Source of the DNA: Syntrophorhabdaceae bacterium PtaU1.Bin034
GTDB taxonomy: Bacteria > Desulfobacterota_G > Syntrophorhabdia > Syntrophorhabdales > WCHB1-27
Direction of reading: 5' to 3'
NCBI GenBank assembly: GCA_002067405.1
Contig: MVRP01000037.1
Coordinates: forward strand, 1 to 28,413
DNA length: 28,413 nucleotides
Positions 21,908-28,413 of the stretch are shown piece by piece. The notes below the pieces were generated by a model, which did not search any database, was not told where the DNA came from, and saw only the letters and a list, made by a program, of their open reading frames with translations. Position numbers and translations under genes: made by a program. How positions within the stretch are numbered: position 1 is the stretch's first letter; each line of letters opens with the position of its first letter.

Positions 21908-23259
21908 ACAAGCGGAGGGCAATAGTTGTCGGGGTGATTATTGCGGCAGCACTTGTTTTCTATTTCTCGAAGTCGGGTTTCTGGAACAAGGCGACGAGCA
22001 AAGCAGGACCGGCCCAGGTCCAGGCACAGGCCCATCAGCACGGGACCCCGGCGGCCAAACCCCCTGAGCCGGCTGCGGAAAAACCGGCGGCCGGGACCGC
22101 TCCGGCGGAGGAGGCCGCGACCGAGGCTCCCACTATCGAGATCCCCGAGGAGAAACAGCAGATGATCGGGGTGAAGACGGCAACCGTGTCGGTCCAGCCT
22201 CTTACCAAGATGATCCGGACCGTGGGCTTCGTCGAGTATGACCAAAGAAGGCTCAACACGATCAATACCAAGGTCGAAGGCTGGATCGAAAAGCTCTATG
22301 TGAATTTTACGGGAACCTACGTAAAGAAGGGGGAACCGGTAGCTGACATATACAGTCCGGAGCTCTGGGCGACCCAACAGGAATTCATCAACGTGGTGAG
22401 GTGGGCAAAACGGGCGCAGCCAAAGAACGGGGGCCAGGTCAAAGATGCGGCGAGCGCGCAAGGTGCTCCCGATATCGGCGCCATGATCGGGAAGGATGCG
22501 CACTCTCTCGTGGAGGCCGCTCGTCAGCGCCTCAAGCTTTGGGACATTACCGACGCGCAGATAAGAAAGATCGAGGAGAGCGAAAGGCCGATCCGCACCT
22601 TGACCGTATACAGCCCTTATAGCGGGTACGTGCTGCAGAAGAATGTGACTCAGGGCATGCGCGTTATGCCGGGGGCAAACCTGCTTGAACTGGCCGACCT
22701 TTCTTCTGTATGGATCACCGCCGATATCTACGAATTTGAGATGCCCCTCATCAAGGTAGGCGACGCGGCCTTTGTTCAGCTCAGCTATTTTCCCGGAAGG
22801 CAGTTCTCCACGAAGATCGACTATATCTACCCCACCCTCCAGGGTGAAACGAGGACTCTCAAAGCCCGCTTTACCATGCCTAACGAAGGCGGCCGCCTGA
22901 AGCCTCAGATGTTCACCAACGTGGAGCTGAAGATAAACCTTGGAAAGAAGCTCGCGGTTCCCTCTGATGCCGTTATCAATACCGGCGTGAGGCAGGTCGT
23001 TTATGTTGACAAGGGAGGCGGCAATTTCGAGCCGAGAGAAGTCGTGACCGGGGTACAGACCGAGAATCTGGTGGAGGTGACGGCAGGCCTCAGGGCAGGC
23101 GACAAGGTGGCATCGTCCGCCAATTTCCTGATCGACTCGGAAGCCAAATTGAAAGGCGTAGAGCCGCTGCCGCGACAGAAGCCGCGTGGGGCCAGAGGGG
23201 CCGAGGAGCAGAGGGGCGAAAAACCGGCAGCACAGGCGCCGCCTCAGCATCGACACTGA
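21904..23259 (+). CDS. cusB: Membrane fusion protein of a heavy-metal RND efflux system, CusB family
   Basis: This periplasmic adaptor links the RND pump to the outer-membrane channel. It has an N-terminal membrane anchor (about 5-20), a Pro/Ala/Glu/His-rich linker (QAHQHGTPAAKPPEPAAEKP), then VGFVEYDQRRLNTINTKVEGWIEKLYVNFTGTYVKKGEP (lipoyl-like), a helical hairpin, YSPYSGYVLQKNVTQGMRVMPGANLLELADLSSVWI and beta-barrel domains. The C-terminus (about 428-451) is a low-complexity tail made by a G-rich repeat and ends QHRH; it probably arose by repeat insertion at the gene end. GGAGAGG lies before the ATG. Confidence 0.92.
   Translation: MNKRRAIVVGVIIAAALVFYFSKSGFWNKATSKAGPAQVQAQAHQHGTPAAKPPEPAAEKPAAGTAPAEEAATEAPTIEIPEEKQQMIGVKTATVSVQPLTKMIRTVGFVEYDQRRLNTINTKVEGWIEKLYVNFTGTYVKKGEPVADIYSPELWATQQEFINVVRWAKRAQPKNGGQVKDAASAQGAPDIGAMIGKDAHSLVEAARQRLKLWDITDAQIRKIEESERPIRTLTVYSPYSGYVLQKNVTQGMRVMPGANLLELADLSSVWITADIYEFEMPLIKVGDAAFVQLSYFPGRQFSTKIDYIYPTLQGETRTLKARFTMPNEGGRLKPQMFTNVELKINLGKKLAVPSDAVINTGVRQVVYVDKGGGNFEPREVVTGVQTENLVEVTAGLRAGDKVASSANFLIDSEAKLKGVEPLPRQKPRGARGAEEQRGEKPAAQAPPQHRH
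23188..23217 (+). repeat. G-rich degenerate repeat inside the end of the CusB-like gene
   Basis: Degenerate copies of (C)AGAGGGGC occur three times and encode the tail RGARGAEEQRGE. The unit matches the octamer array at 104-130, 23 kb away in an unrelated gene. Confidence 0.6.
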
Positions 23260-23265
23260 TGATGC

Positions 23266-23298
23266 GGAAGTTAAAAAGTTAAGAAGATGAGAAGATAA
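23266..23298 (+). repeat. Degenerate AAGTTAAGA/AAGATGAG repeat between cusB and cusA
   Basis: GAAGTTAAAAAGTTAAG is followed by AAGATGAGAAGAT: imperfect 8-9-bp units with purine-rich character. The 70-bp gap between the two genes is mostly this repeat. It lies before the weak ribosome region of cusA. Confidence 0.5.
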
Positions 23299-23329
23299 TC
23301 AGGAATTCGCAATCCGGGGTGGTGGACTG

Positions 23330-26300
23330 ATGATAGCCAAGATCATAGAATATAGCGCAAGAAACAAATTCCTCGTTTTTCTCTTTGTCTTTTTCGCCCT
23401 TGCCTGGGGCTGGTGGGCGCTTAAGGGCACACCCCTCGACGCGATCCCCGACCTTTCCGACACACAGGTCATCATCTATACCGAATGGACGGGCAGAAGT
23501 CCCGACCTCGTGGAGGACCAGATTACCTACCCGATTACCTCGACACTGTTGGCTGCCCCGCAGGTTCAGGCAGTGCGCGGTTTTTCGTATCTCGGAAGCT
23601 CCTTCATCTACGTCATTTTCAAGGAGGGGACCGACATCTATTGGGCCAGGAGCCGTGTTCTCGAATATCTCCAGGCGGTGAGAAACAAGCTCCCTGCCGA
23701 TGTCAATCCCATCCTCGGCCCTGATGCAACGAGTCTCGGCTGGGGATTTTCCTATGCCATTATCGATGAGAAGGGCAACCTCGATCTTGCCCAGCTCCGG
23801 TCGCTCCAGGACTGGAACCTGAAGCTTGCCCTCGAAAGCGTACCCGGTGTCTCACAGGTGGCGAGCGTCGGCGGCTTTGTGAAGCAATACCAGATCACCC
23901 TCGACCCTAACCGGCTCCTCGGCTACAACATTCCCATCACCAAGGTCATGGAGGCGGTGAGGCGAAGCAACCTGGATGTGGAAGGAAGGGTGATCGAGTT
24001 CTCCGGCGTGGAGTACATGGTCCGGGGACGGGGATACATCAAGAAGATCCAGGATATAGAGAACATTGCCGTCGGGACCAATGGTTCGGGAACGCCCATC
24101 TACCTGAGAGATGTGGCAAAGGTCCAACTCGGGCCGGAGATTCGCAGGGGCATCGCCGAGCTTGACGGAAAAGGTGAAGTGGCGGCCGGCATTGTGATCG
24201 TCCGTTTCGGCGAGAACGTGCTCAACGTCATCGACCGGGTAAAAGAGAAGATCAGGACCGATATCCAGCCGTCCCTACCGCCGGGCGTCAAAATCTTCAC
24301 GACCTATGACCGTTCGGACCTGATCAGACGTTCAATCGATACGCTCAAAGAGGAGATCCTAAAACTTGCCGTTGCGGTGAGCGTGGTCTGCCTGGTATTC
24401 CTTTTCCATTTGCCGAGCGCCCTTGTCGTGATCCTCACCCTGCCGATTGCCATCATCATGAGCTTCATCCTCATGTTCTACCTGAAGGTGACGTCGAACA
24501 TCATGAGCCTCTCCGGCATTGCCATCGCGATCGGTGCCATGGTGGACGCTTCCATCATCATGGTGGAGAATGCCCACAAGAAACTGGAGGAATGGGAAGA
24601 GGCAAGAAGGCTGAGGGGAGCGGGGAGCGGGGAGCGGGGAGCTGAAACCCCGCAGGATGCACGGCTGGCGGCGCTCGCGGGGATGAGCAGAACGGATGTG
24701 ATAATAGAGGCTGCTAAAGAAGTGGGGCCGTCACTCTTTTTCTCCCTTCTCGTGATTACCGTAGGGTTCCTTCCCGTCTTCACCCTCGAAGCGCAAGCAG
24801 GCAGGTTATTCAAACCTCTTGCGTACACCAAGACCTTTGCCATGCTCTTTTCCTCGTTCCTTGCGGTGACGCTTACGCCCGTCCTCATGACCCTCTTCAT
24901 AAGAGGGAAGATCAGGCCCGAGGAAAAAAATCCCATCAGCCGTTTCCTCCACTGGATATATGAGCCGGTGGCAAGCTTTGCCCTGCGGTTCAAGAAAACA
25001 GTCCTCGTTGTGGCGTTCCTCATACTTGTGGTATCGATATTTCCATTCATGAGGCTGGGTTCCGAGTTCATGCCGCCTCTTTACGAAGGCACTCTTTTCT
25101 ACATGCCTGTTACCGCGCCGGCAGCATCGATTTCGGTCGTCACGGACCTCCTCCAGCTTCAGGACAGGATATTGAAGAAGATACCTGAAGTGCACCATGT
25201 CTTCGGCAAGGCAGGAAGGGCCGAAACAGCCACTGACCCTGCACCGCTGGAGATGTTCGAGACGGTCGTCAATCTCAAGCCCGAATCTGAGTGGCGACCA
25301 GGCATGACCGTGGAGAAGCTGAAAGACGAGATGAACGACGCCCTCAGTATTCCCGGCGTTGCCAACTCCTTTACCATGCCCATAAAGGCGAGGATGGACA
25401 TGCTTGCGACCGGTATCAGGACGCCGGTGGGTATCAAGGTCCTCGGCCCCAACCTCGACGAGATCGAGAAGATCGGACTTCAGATCGAGCATCATTTGAA
25501 ATCGATCCCCGGCACGAGAAGCGTCTATGCCGAGCGGGTAACGACCGGCTATTTCCTGGATTTCGAGGTTAAGCGTGAGGAGGCGGCAAGGTACGGTCTC
25601 ACTGTCGAGGACGTGCAGGACGTGATCCAGTCTGCCATCGGAGGAATGAACCTGACGACCACCATTGAAGGCAGGCAACGGTATCCGGTAAACGTGCGGT
25701 ACGCCCGGGAGCTCCGGGGCGACATGGAAATGCTGAAAAGGGTGCTTGTGCCGTTAGGCGGGATGGGCGGTTCCCCGCAGTCAGCGCCATCTGGCAGTTC
25801 AATGGGCAACGACTCTGCGGGTGGTCTTTCTGGTCTCCAATCTCCAATCTCCAATCTCCAATCTCCTCGTGTCCCCCTTGGTCAGCTCGCCGATATCAGG
25901 GTCGTGCGCGGACCGACAAGCATAAAGAGCGAGGAGGGGCTTCTCGCAGCCTACGTCTTCGTGGACTTCTCCGGTCGCGACGTGGGCGGGTATGTGGACG
26001 AGGCCAAGAAGAGCGTGGCCTCCCTCAAGATCCCCGAGGGCTACCGACTCCAGTGGAGCGGCGAATACGAATACCTGGTGAAAACGCACGAACGCCTCAA
26101 GCTGGTTATTCCACTTACCCTCCTCATCATCTTCGTCCTCATTTACTTTAATACCAAATCGGTGGTAAAAACCGGAATAGTCCTTCTTGCCGTACCCTTC
26201 TCGCTCGTAGGCTCATTCTGGTTTCTCTACCTGCTCGGCTACAACATGAGCATTGCCGTGTGGGTGGGGATTATTGCCCTTGCGGGTCTTGATGCGGAGA

Positions 26301-26614
26301 CAGGCGTGGTCATGCTGCTCTACCTGGAACTGGCCTACGAGAAATGGAAAAAGGAAGGCAAGCTTGCCTCGTTAAAGGACCTCAGAGATGCAACCATGTT
26401 CGGCGCGGTGAAGAGGATACGGCCCAAGATCATGACGGTCGGAGTGATCCTTGCCGGCCTCATACCTGTCATGTTCAGTCACGGTGCGGGATCGGACATC
26501 ATGAAGAGGATTGCCGCACCGATGGTCGGCGGCGTCATTACCTCCACCATTCTGGAGCTGATCATCTATCCCGCTATTTATATGTTATGGAAGGGGAGAG
26601 AGTTCAAGAAATGA
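23330..26614 (+). CDS. cusA: Heavy-metal RND efflux pump, CusA family, with two repeat-derived insertions
   Basis: This 1094-residue proton-driven inner-membrane pump exports metal ions through CusB/CusC. Family features are the N-terminal DAIPDLSDTQVIIYTEW, the TM4 motif GAMVDASIIMVENAHK with Asp406, GKAGRAETATDPAPLEM, and the C-terminal GLDAETGVVMLLYLELAYE. The TM4 motif is of the copper/silver type. Of the three methionines of E. coli CusA's copper site, two equivalents are seen (Met642; Met691 in RMDMLATG) and the third is Leu757 (RYGLT), so specificity may differ; alignment is from memory. Two foreign segments are inserted in frame: about 427-447 (GGGGAGC repeat) and about 803-846 (CTCCAAT repeat). 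Neither interrupts the frame. Both replace short loops. Confidence 0.93.
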   Translation: MIAKIIEYSARNKFLVFLFVFFALAWGWWALKGTPLDAIPDLSDTQVIIYTEWTGRSPDLVEDQITYPITSTLLAAPQVQAVRGFSYLGSSFIYVIFKEGTDIYWARSRVLEYLQAVRNKLPADVNPILGPDATSLGWGFSYAIIDEKGNLDLAQLRSLQDWNLKLALESVPGVSQVASVGGFVKQYQITLDPNRLLGYNIPITKVMEAVRRSNLDVEGRVIEFSGVEYMVRGRGYIKKIQDIENIAVGTNGSGTPIYLRDVAKVQLGPEIRRGIAELDGKGEVAAGIVIVRFGENVLNVIDRVKEKIRTDIQPSLPPGVKIFTTYDRSDLIRRSIDTLKEEILKLAVAVSVVCLVFLFHLPSALVVILTLPIAIIMSFILMFYLKVTSNIMSLSGIAIAIGAMVDASIIMVENAHKKLEEWEEARRLRGAGSGERGAETPQDARLAALAGMSRTDVIIEAAKEVGPSLFFSLLVITVGFLPVFTLEAQAGRLFKPLAYTKTFAMLFSSFLAVTLTPVLMTLFIRGKIRPEEKNPISRFLHWIYEPVASFALRFKKTVLVVAFLILVVSIFPFMRLGSEFMPPLYEGTLFYMPVTAPAASISVVTDLLQLQDRILKKIPEVHHVFGKAGRAETATDPAPLEMFETVVNLKPESEWRPGMTVEKLKDEMNDALSIPGVANSFTMPIKARMDMLATGIRTPVGIKVLGPNLDEIEKIGLQIEHHLKSIPGTRSVYAERVTTGYFLDFEVKREEAARYGLTVEDVQDVIQSAIGGMNLTTTIEGRQRYPVNVRYARELRGDMEMLKRVLVPLGGMGGSPQSAPSGSSMGNDSAGGLSGLQSPISNLQSPRVPLGQLADIRVVRGPTSIKSEEGLLAAYVFVDFSGRDVGGYVDEAKKSVASLKIPEGYRLQWSGEYEYLVKTHERLKLVIPLTLLIIFVLIYFNTKSVVKTGIVLLAVPFSLVGSFWFLYLLGYNMSIAVWVGIIALAGLDAETGVVMLLYLELAYEKWKKEGKLASLKDLRDATMFGAVKRIRPKIMTVGVILAGLIPVMFSHGAGSDIMKRIAAPMVGGVITSTILELIIYPAIYMLWKGREFKK
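24615..24642 (+). repeat. Heptanucleotide repeat (GGGGAGC)x4 inside cusA
   Basis: Four perfect copies (24615-24621, 24622-24628, 24629-24635, 24636-24642) encode the RGAGSGERGA part of an extra segment in the cytosolic loop after TM4. Because the unit is 7 bp, a change of one copy would shift the frame. Confidence 0.9.
25835..25866 (+). repeat. Heptanucleotide repeat (CTCCAAT)x4 inside cusA
   Basis: Four perfect copies (25835-25862) plus CTCC encode GLQSPISNLQSPR in a periplasmic-domain segment where relatives go straight to VPLGQLADI. Seven-base units again do not keep the frame if copy number changes. Confidence 0.9.
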
Positions 26615-26641
26615 AGTCGATTATTTTGTGATTCAGTTATC

Positions 26642-26669
26642 TTGACTGTTATGATAAATTAAATATATT
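26642..26669 (+). promoter_or_regulatory. Putative promoter for the second Cys-rich exported gene
   Basis: TTGACT (26642-26647), a 16-bp spacer and TATATT (26664-26669) lie in an AT-rich gap after cusA. The expected leader is about 60 bases. Confidence 0.4.
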
Positions 26670-26735
26670 AAACTTGATATTTTTAGTCGAAATAGTTCCA
26701 GGAGTGTACTACATTTTTTTATGAGGCTATTGTCG

Positions 26736-27128
26736 ATGAAGAAAACTTCTCTTATTTCTGTTGCTGTTGCGGTTCTTTTAGTCGTTTCTTTATCGATAGC
26801 CCATGTGTGTTTCGCGGCAAGGTCTCATTGTGATGTTTGCGCTGGACGGGGTAATATCTCCGATCACAAGCCGCAACACGAACCTCGGAAGTGTTCTTTT
26901 TGTGACGGCGATATGCGTTTTTGTAGCATTACAAGCGGTCTGAGCGAAGACAGGACAGCTGTTACGGCAGCATCGCCGCTCTCCCTTATCCCGGTTCAGG
27001 CTAGCGTTCCAGTAGAAATAGCATCAATATCTATCAGGCCAGTTATCGACTGCATCATCGATGTGGTCGGTCTTCCGGATGTGGCGCCCTGCCCCATCTA
27101 TCTGACCAATCTTAGTCTCATCTGCTAA
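26736..27128 (+). CDS. Cys-rich exported protein of unknown function, paralogue of 17009-17407
   Basis: The 130 residues begin with a clear signal peptide (MKKTSLISVAVAVLLVVSLS, cut near CFA-AR), then HCDVCAGRG, KCSFCDGDMRFC and a hydrophilic stretch, a hydrophobic middle (SLIPVQASVPVEIASISI) and the ending CIIDVVGLPDVAPC, then LTNLSLIC. The CxxC pairs suggest metal or cluster binding. The ending resembles the other Cys-rich protein near 17.4 kb. I chose ATG 26736 because GAGG lies 9 bases before it and the signal peptide then starts with Lys-Lys; ATG 26721, five codons earlier, is also possible. Unrecognised family. It follows cusA but has its own promoter. Confidence 0.7.
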   Translation: MKKTSLISVAVAVLLVVSLSIAHVCFAARSHCDVCAGRGNISDHKPQHEPRKCSFCDGDMRFCSITSGLSEDRTAVTAASPLSLIPVQASVPVEIASISIRPVIDCIIDVVGLPDVAPCPIYLTNLSLIC

Positions 27129-27252
27129 TCCAAACCTCCTTTAACCTTTGCTCATGACTCATGACCGCCGAAACTTCGAGCGGGAGAGCAGAGCTATGAA
27201 ACAGTTTAAAGCCCTTTAATAAAGGTAAACACACAAAACAGGAGGTAATATC

Positions 27253-27495
27253 ATGAAATCGAGAATCTTAGCAATTGCTTTGGTGATAGCGGCGTTTGTA
27301 ATCGGAGTGGTGGGTTTCAGCTTTGCTTCAGACCAGGCAGCGAAGAGGTGCTGCAATAGGGCGGCGGATTGTCAGTTCATGCAGGGATTAACGCCCGAAC
27401 AAAGGCTTGAGCTTCAGAGGGATTTTCAGAAGAGAATCGAGCCGGCCGGGCCACGGAATTATCCTTCCGGACAGCAGTACCACACAGGGGCATAG
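27253..27495 (+). CDS. Small exported Cys-containing protein
   Basis: The 80 residues consist of a signal peptide or anchor (MKSRILAIALVIAAFVIGVVGFSFA), a Cys motif (RCCNRAADC) and a short helix LTPEQRLELQRDFQKR that resembles the start of the metal-responsive Spy/CpxP/ZraP repeat (LTPEQR), then a flexible tail. It is too short to be a complete Spy/CpxP protein. AGGAGG precedes the ATG by 7 bases and a strong terminator follows the stop by 10 bases. A periplasmic metal-binding or stress role is suggested by context only. Confidence 0.75.
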   Translation: MKSRILAIALVIAAFVIGVVGFSFASDQAAKRCCNRAADCQFMQGLTPEQRLELQRDFQKRIEPAGPRNYPSGQQYHTGA

Positions 27496-27505
27496 ACGCC
27501 CGCAC

Positions 27506-27545
27506 CGGGGAGCCCCCGCGAGGGCTCCCCGCATTCTTATTTTAC
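27506..27545 (+). terminator. Intrinsic terminator
   Basis: CGGGGAGCCC (27506-27515) and GGGCTCCCCG (27522-27531) form a perfect 10-bp stem with loop CCGCGA, followed by CATTCTTATTTTA. It ends the small exported-protein transcript. Confidence 0.85.
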
Positions 27546-27679
27546 TTACAAACGGAATAATGAAGACACACGACGCATATTTCAATATGCACAAAAAAGG
27601 GAGATACCGGATAAGGGTTCTCTTTGAACGCAAGGGCAGAAACGGTCAATCGGCATTTCTTATGAGTTGATATGACGAT

Positions 27680-27735
27680 ACCAAAGGTTTCGGAAGCCGG
27701 GGACGCAAAGGCCGGTTGCTGCTCTTAAGAAAGGA
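27680..27735 (+). ncRNA. Weak GEMM-like (c-di-GMP-I riboswitch) sequence fragment
   Basis: GGGGACGCAAAGGCC (27699-27713) closely resembles the conserved GGGACGCAAAGCC of cyclic-di-GMP-I riboswitches and follows a small hairpin (GGTTTCGGAAGCC). It lies about 30 bases before the DsbA-like start. The second conserved half of the riboswitch is not evident, so it may be degenerate or a chance match. Confidence 0.25.
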
Positions 27736-27742
27736 TCAGAAC

Positions 27743-28348
27743 ATGAAATCAGCCAGGAAAAAATTGAGAATATTCGTGCCCGGCATTGTTATTGCCTCCT
27801 TCGTTTTCCTTCAGTTGACCCTGGCAGCAGCGGGCCCTCACTTCACCTCGTTCGGGAACGGCAAGGTGCAAGTGAGGCTTTACAGCGATTATTTCTGCCC
27901 TGCGTGCCGGAGGCTGGAGCCTAAAATAGAGCGTATGATCATGGATCTGGTGAAACGAAACGCAATAACTCTCACGCTTATTGATACGCCTATCCACAAG
28001 TATTCGACACTTTACGCCAGATACTTCCTGTACGCGCTCAATAACAGGAGCGATTTCAAGTATGCATTGGATAGTCGCAAGGTACTGTTCAATGCCGCGA
28101 AGGAGAAGATAGAGGATTCGGCAAAACTGGAGGGTTTTCTCAACACCCACGGTATAGGGTTCAGAGAATTCGACGTGCGGCCCGTATTTGAAACAATGAG
28201 CGCCTATCTGAGAGCCGACAGGATCGACACGACACCGACCCTTGTAATAGAGTCGGATGGCAAGAAAGAAACATACCAGGGAAATTCCATTTTGCCCGCG
28301 ATCGAGGAACTCCTTACGAGACCTGTTGCGCATAAGACCGACCGTTGA
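27743..28348 (+). CDS. Exported DsbA-family thiol-disulfide protein
   Basis: The 201 residues have a signal peptide or anchor (hydrophobic IFVPGIVIASFVFLQLTLAAA), then a thioredoxin-like fold with CPAC (in DYFCPACRRLEP), an inserted helical region (ALNNRSDFKYALDSRKVLFNAAKEK) and the cis-proline loop TTPTLVIES. The CPxC motif and cis-Pro are hallmarks of DsbA-like oxidoreductases of the periplasm. An AAAGGA-type ribosome site lies before ATG 27743; an upstream ATG at 27716 lacks one. Next to the metal-efflux genes and Cys-rich exported proteins it may service their thiols (inference). Confidence 0.85.
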   Translation: MKSARKKLRIFVPGIVIASFVFLQLTLAAAGPHFTSFGNGKVQVRLYSDYFCPACRRLEPKIERMIMDLVKRNAITLTLIDTPIHKYSTLYARYFLYALNNRSDFKYALDSRKVLFNAAKEKIEDSAKLEGFLNTHGIGFREFDVRPVFETMSAYLRADRIDTTPTLVIESDGKKETYQGNSILPAIEELLTRPVAHKTDR

Positions 28349-28350
28349 TC

Positions 28351-28413
28351 ATGCCGCCCGGCACTCCGAACAGCAAAAGTGTTATGTATCCTGTTTTGCC
28401 TGTTGCCGCGGCA
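28351..28413 (+). CDS. Possible start of a further gene, cut by the window edge
   Basis: An ATG 2 bases after the DsbA-like stop opens a frame that is still open at the edge (21 codons, MPPGTPNSKSVMYP and so on). No ribosome site of its own is clear apart from possible coupling. Too short to identify. Confidence 0.15.
   Translation, partial: MPPGTPNSKSVMYPVLPVAAA

Noticed and set aside
21781..23256. 491-codon - strand frame
   Set aside because: Antisense to the CusB-like gene, His/Arg/Leu-rich and without family features.
27560..27670. 36-codon basic ORF after the terminator
   Set aside because: No ribosome site, no recognisable motif, and it overlaps the possible leader of the DsbA-like gene.
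1..28413. CRISPR arrays, tRNA or rRNA genes, transposases, phage genes
   Set aside because: No spaced direct repeats of CRISPR type, no cloverleaf or rRNA-like sequence and no recognisable mobility protein were seen; the tandem repeats are contiguous 7-9-bp units.

Overview
The window looks like a chromosomal segment of a strictly anaerobic, fairly GC-rich Gram-negative bacterium, most plausibly a Desulfobacterota (former Deltaproteobacteria) lineage of the Syntrophorhabdus/Desulfomonile type. This is inferred from a CooS-type CO dehydrogenase, a double-cubane/2-hydroxyacyl-CoA-dehydratase-type pair, three nitrate/sulfonate-type ABC systems, a likely selenoprotein and a tripartite metal-efflux system. 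No rRNA, tRNA, CRISPR, transposase or phage gene was seen.

Region 1 (1-6481, + strand). The end of one ABC operon (permease 4-1101) is followed by a new operon: HPr-like protein, YezD-family protein, possible 19-aa peptide, periplasmic binding protein, a predicted selenoprotein (2746-3660 with an in-frame UGA at 2884), permease, ATPase and cysteine synthase. YezD and CysK point to uptake of a sulfur compound feeding cysteine synthesis. The selenoprotein is the main find. It resembles a UshA-type metallophosphatase whose metal-ligand motifs are gone but which carries a CxxU motif, and a stem-loop follows the UGA with its GGUCUG loop at the same distance as in E. coli fdhF.

Region 2 (6482-11391, + strand). 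A strong promoter and a long, possibly structured leader precede a CooS-like CO dehydrogenase in which one usual C-cluster cysteine is Asp343. It runs straight into a second complete ABC transporter (Tat-type binding protein, permease, ATPase).

Region 3 (11427-16816, - strand). A SnoaL-like protein and a small unknown protein; then a 2-hydroxyacyl-CoA dehydratase-type protein with its ATP-dependent activator, resembling the stand-alone double-cubane cluster protein and its reductase; then biotin synthase with a PP-loop tRNA-thiolation-like enzyme. A 26-codon ferredoxin-like fragment overlaps the end of bioB.

Region 4 (16817-28413, + strand). A Cys-rich exported leader protein followed by a terminator; a DUF2318 protein, a MacB/LolCDE-like permease and ATPase, a YtkA/FixH-like protein; and a CusCBA-like metal efflux system. 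A second Cys-rich exported protein with a related C-terminus, a small Cys-containing exported protein and a DsbA-like thiol protein follow. Taken together this looks like a metal and thiol homeostasis region.

A second theme is simple-sequence insertion. Short tandem repeats of 7-9 bp lie both between genes and in frame inside genes: the first permease carries a 189-bp insert flanked by 12-bp direct repeats, and CusA carries two different four-copy heptamers.
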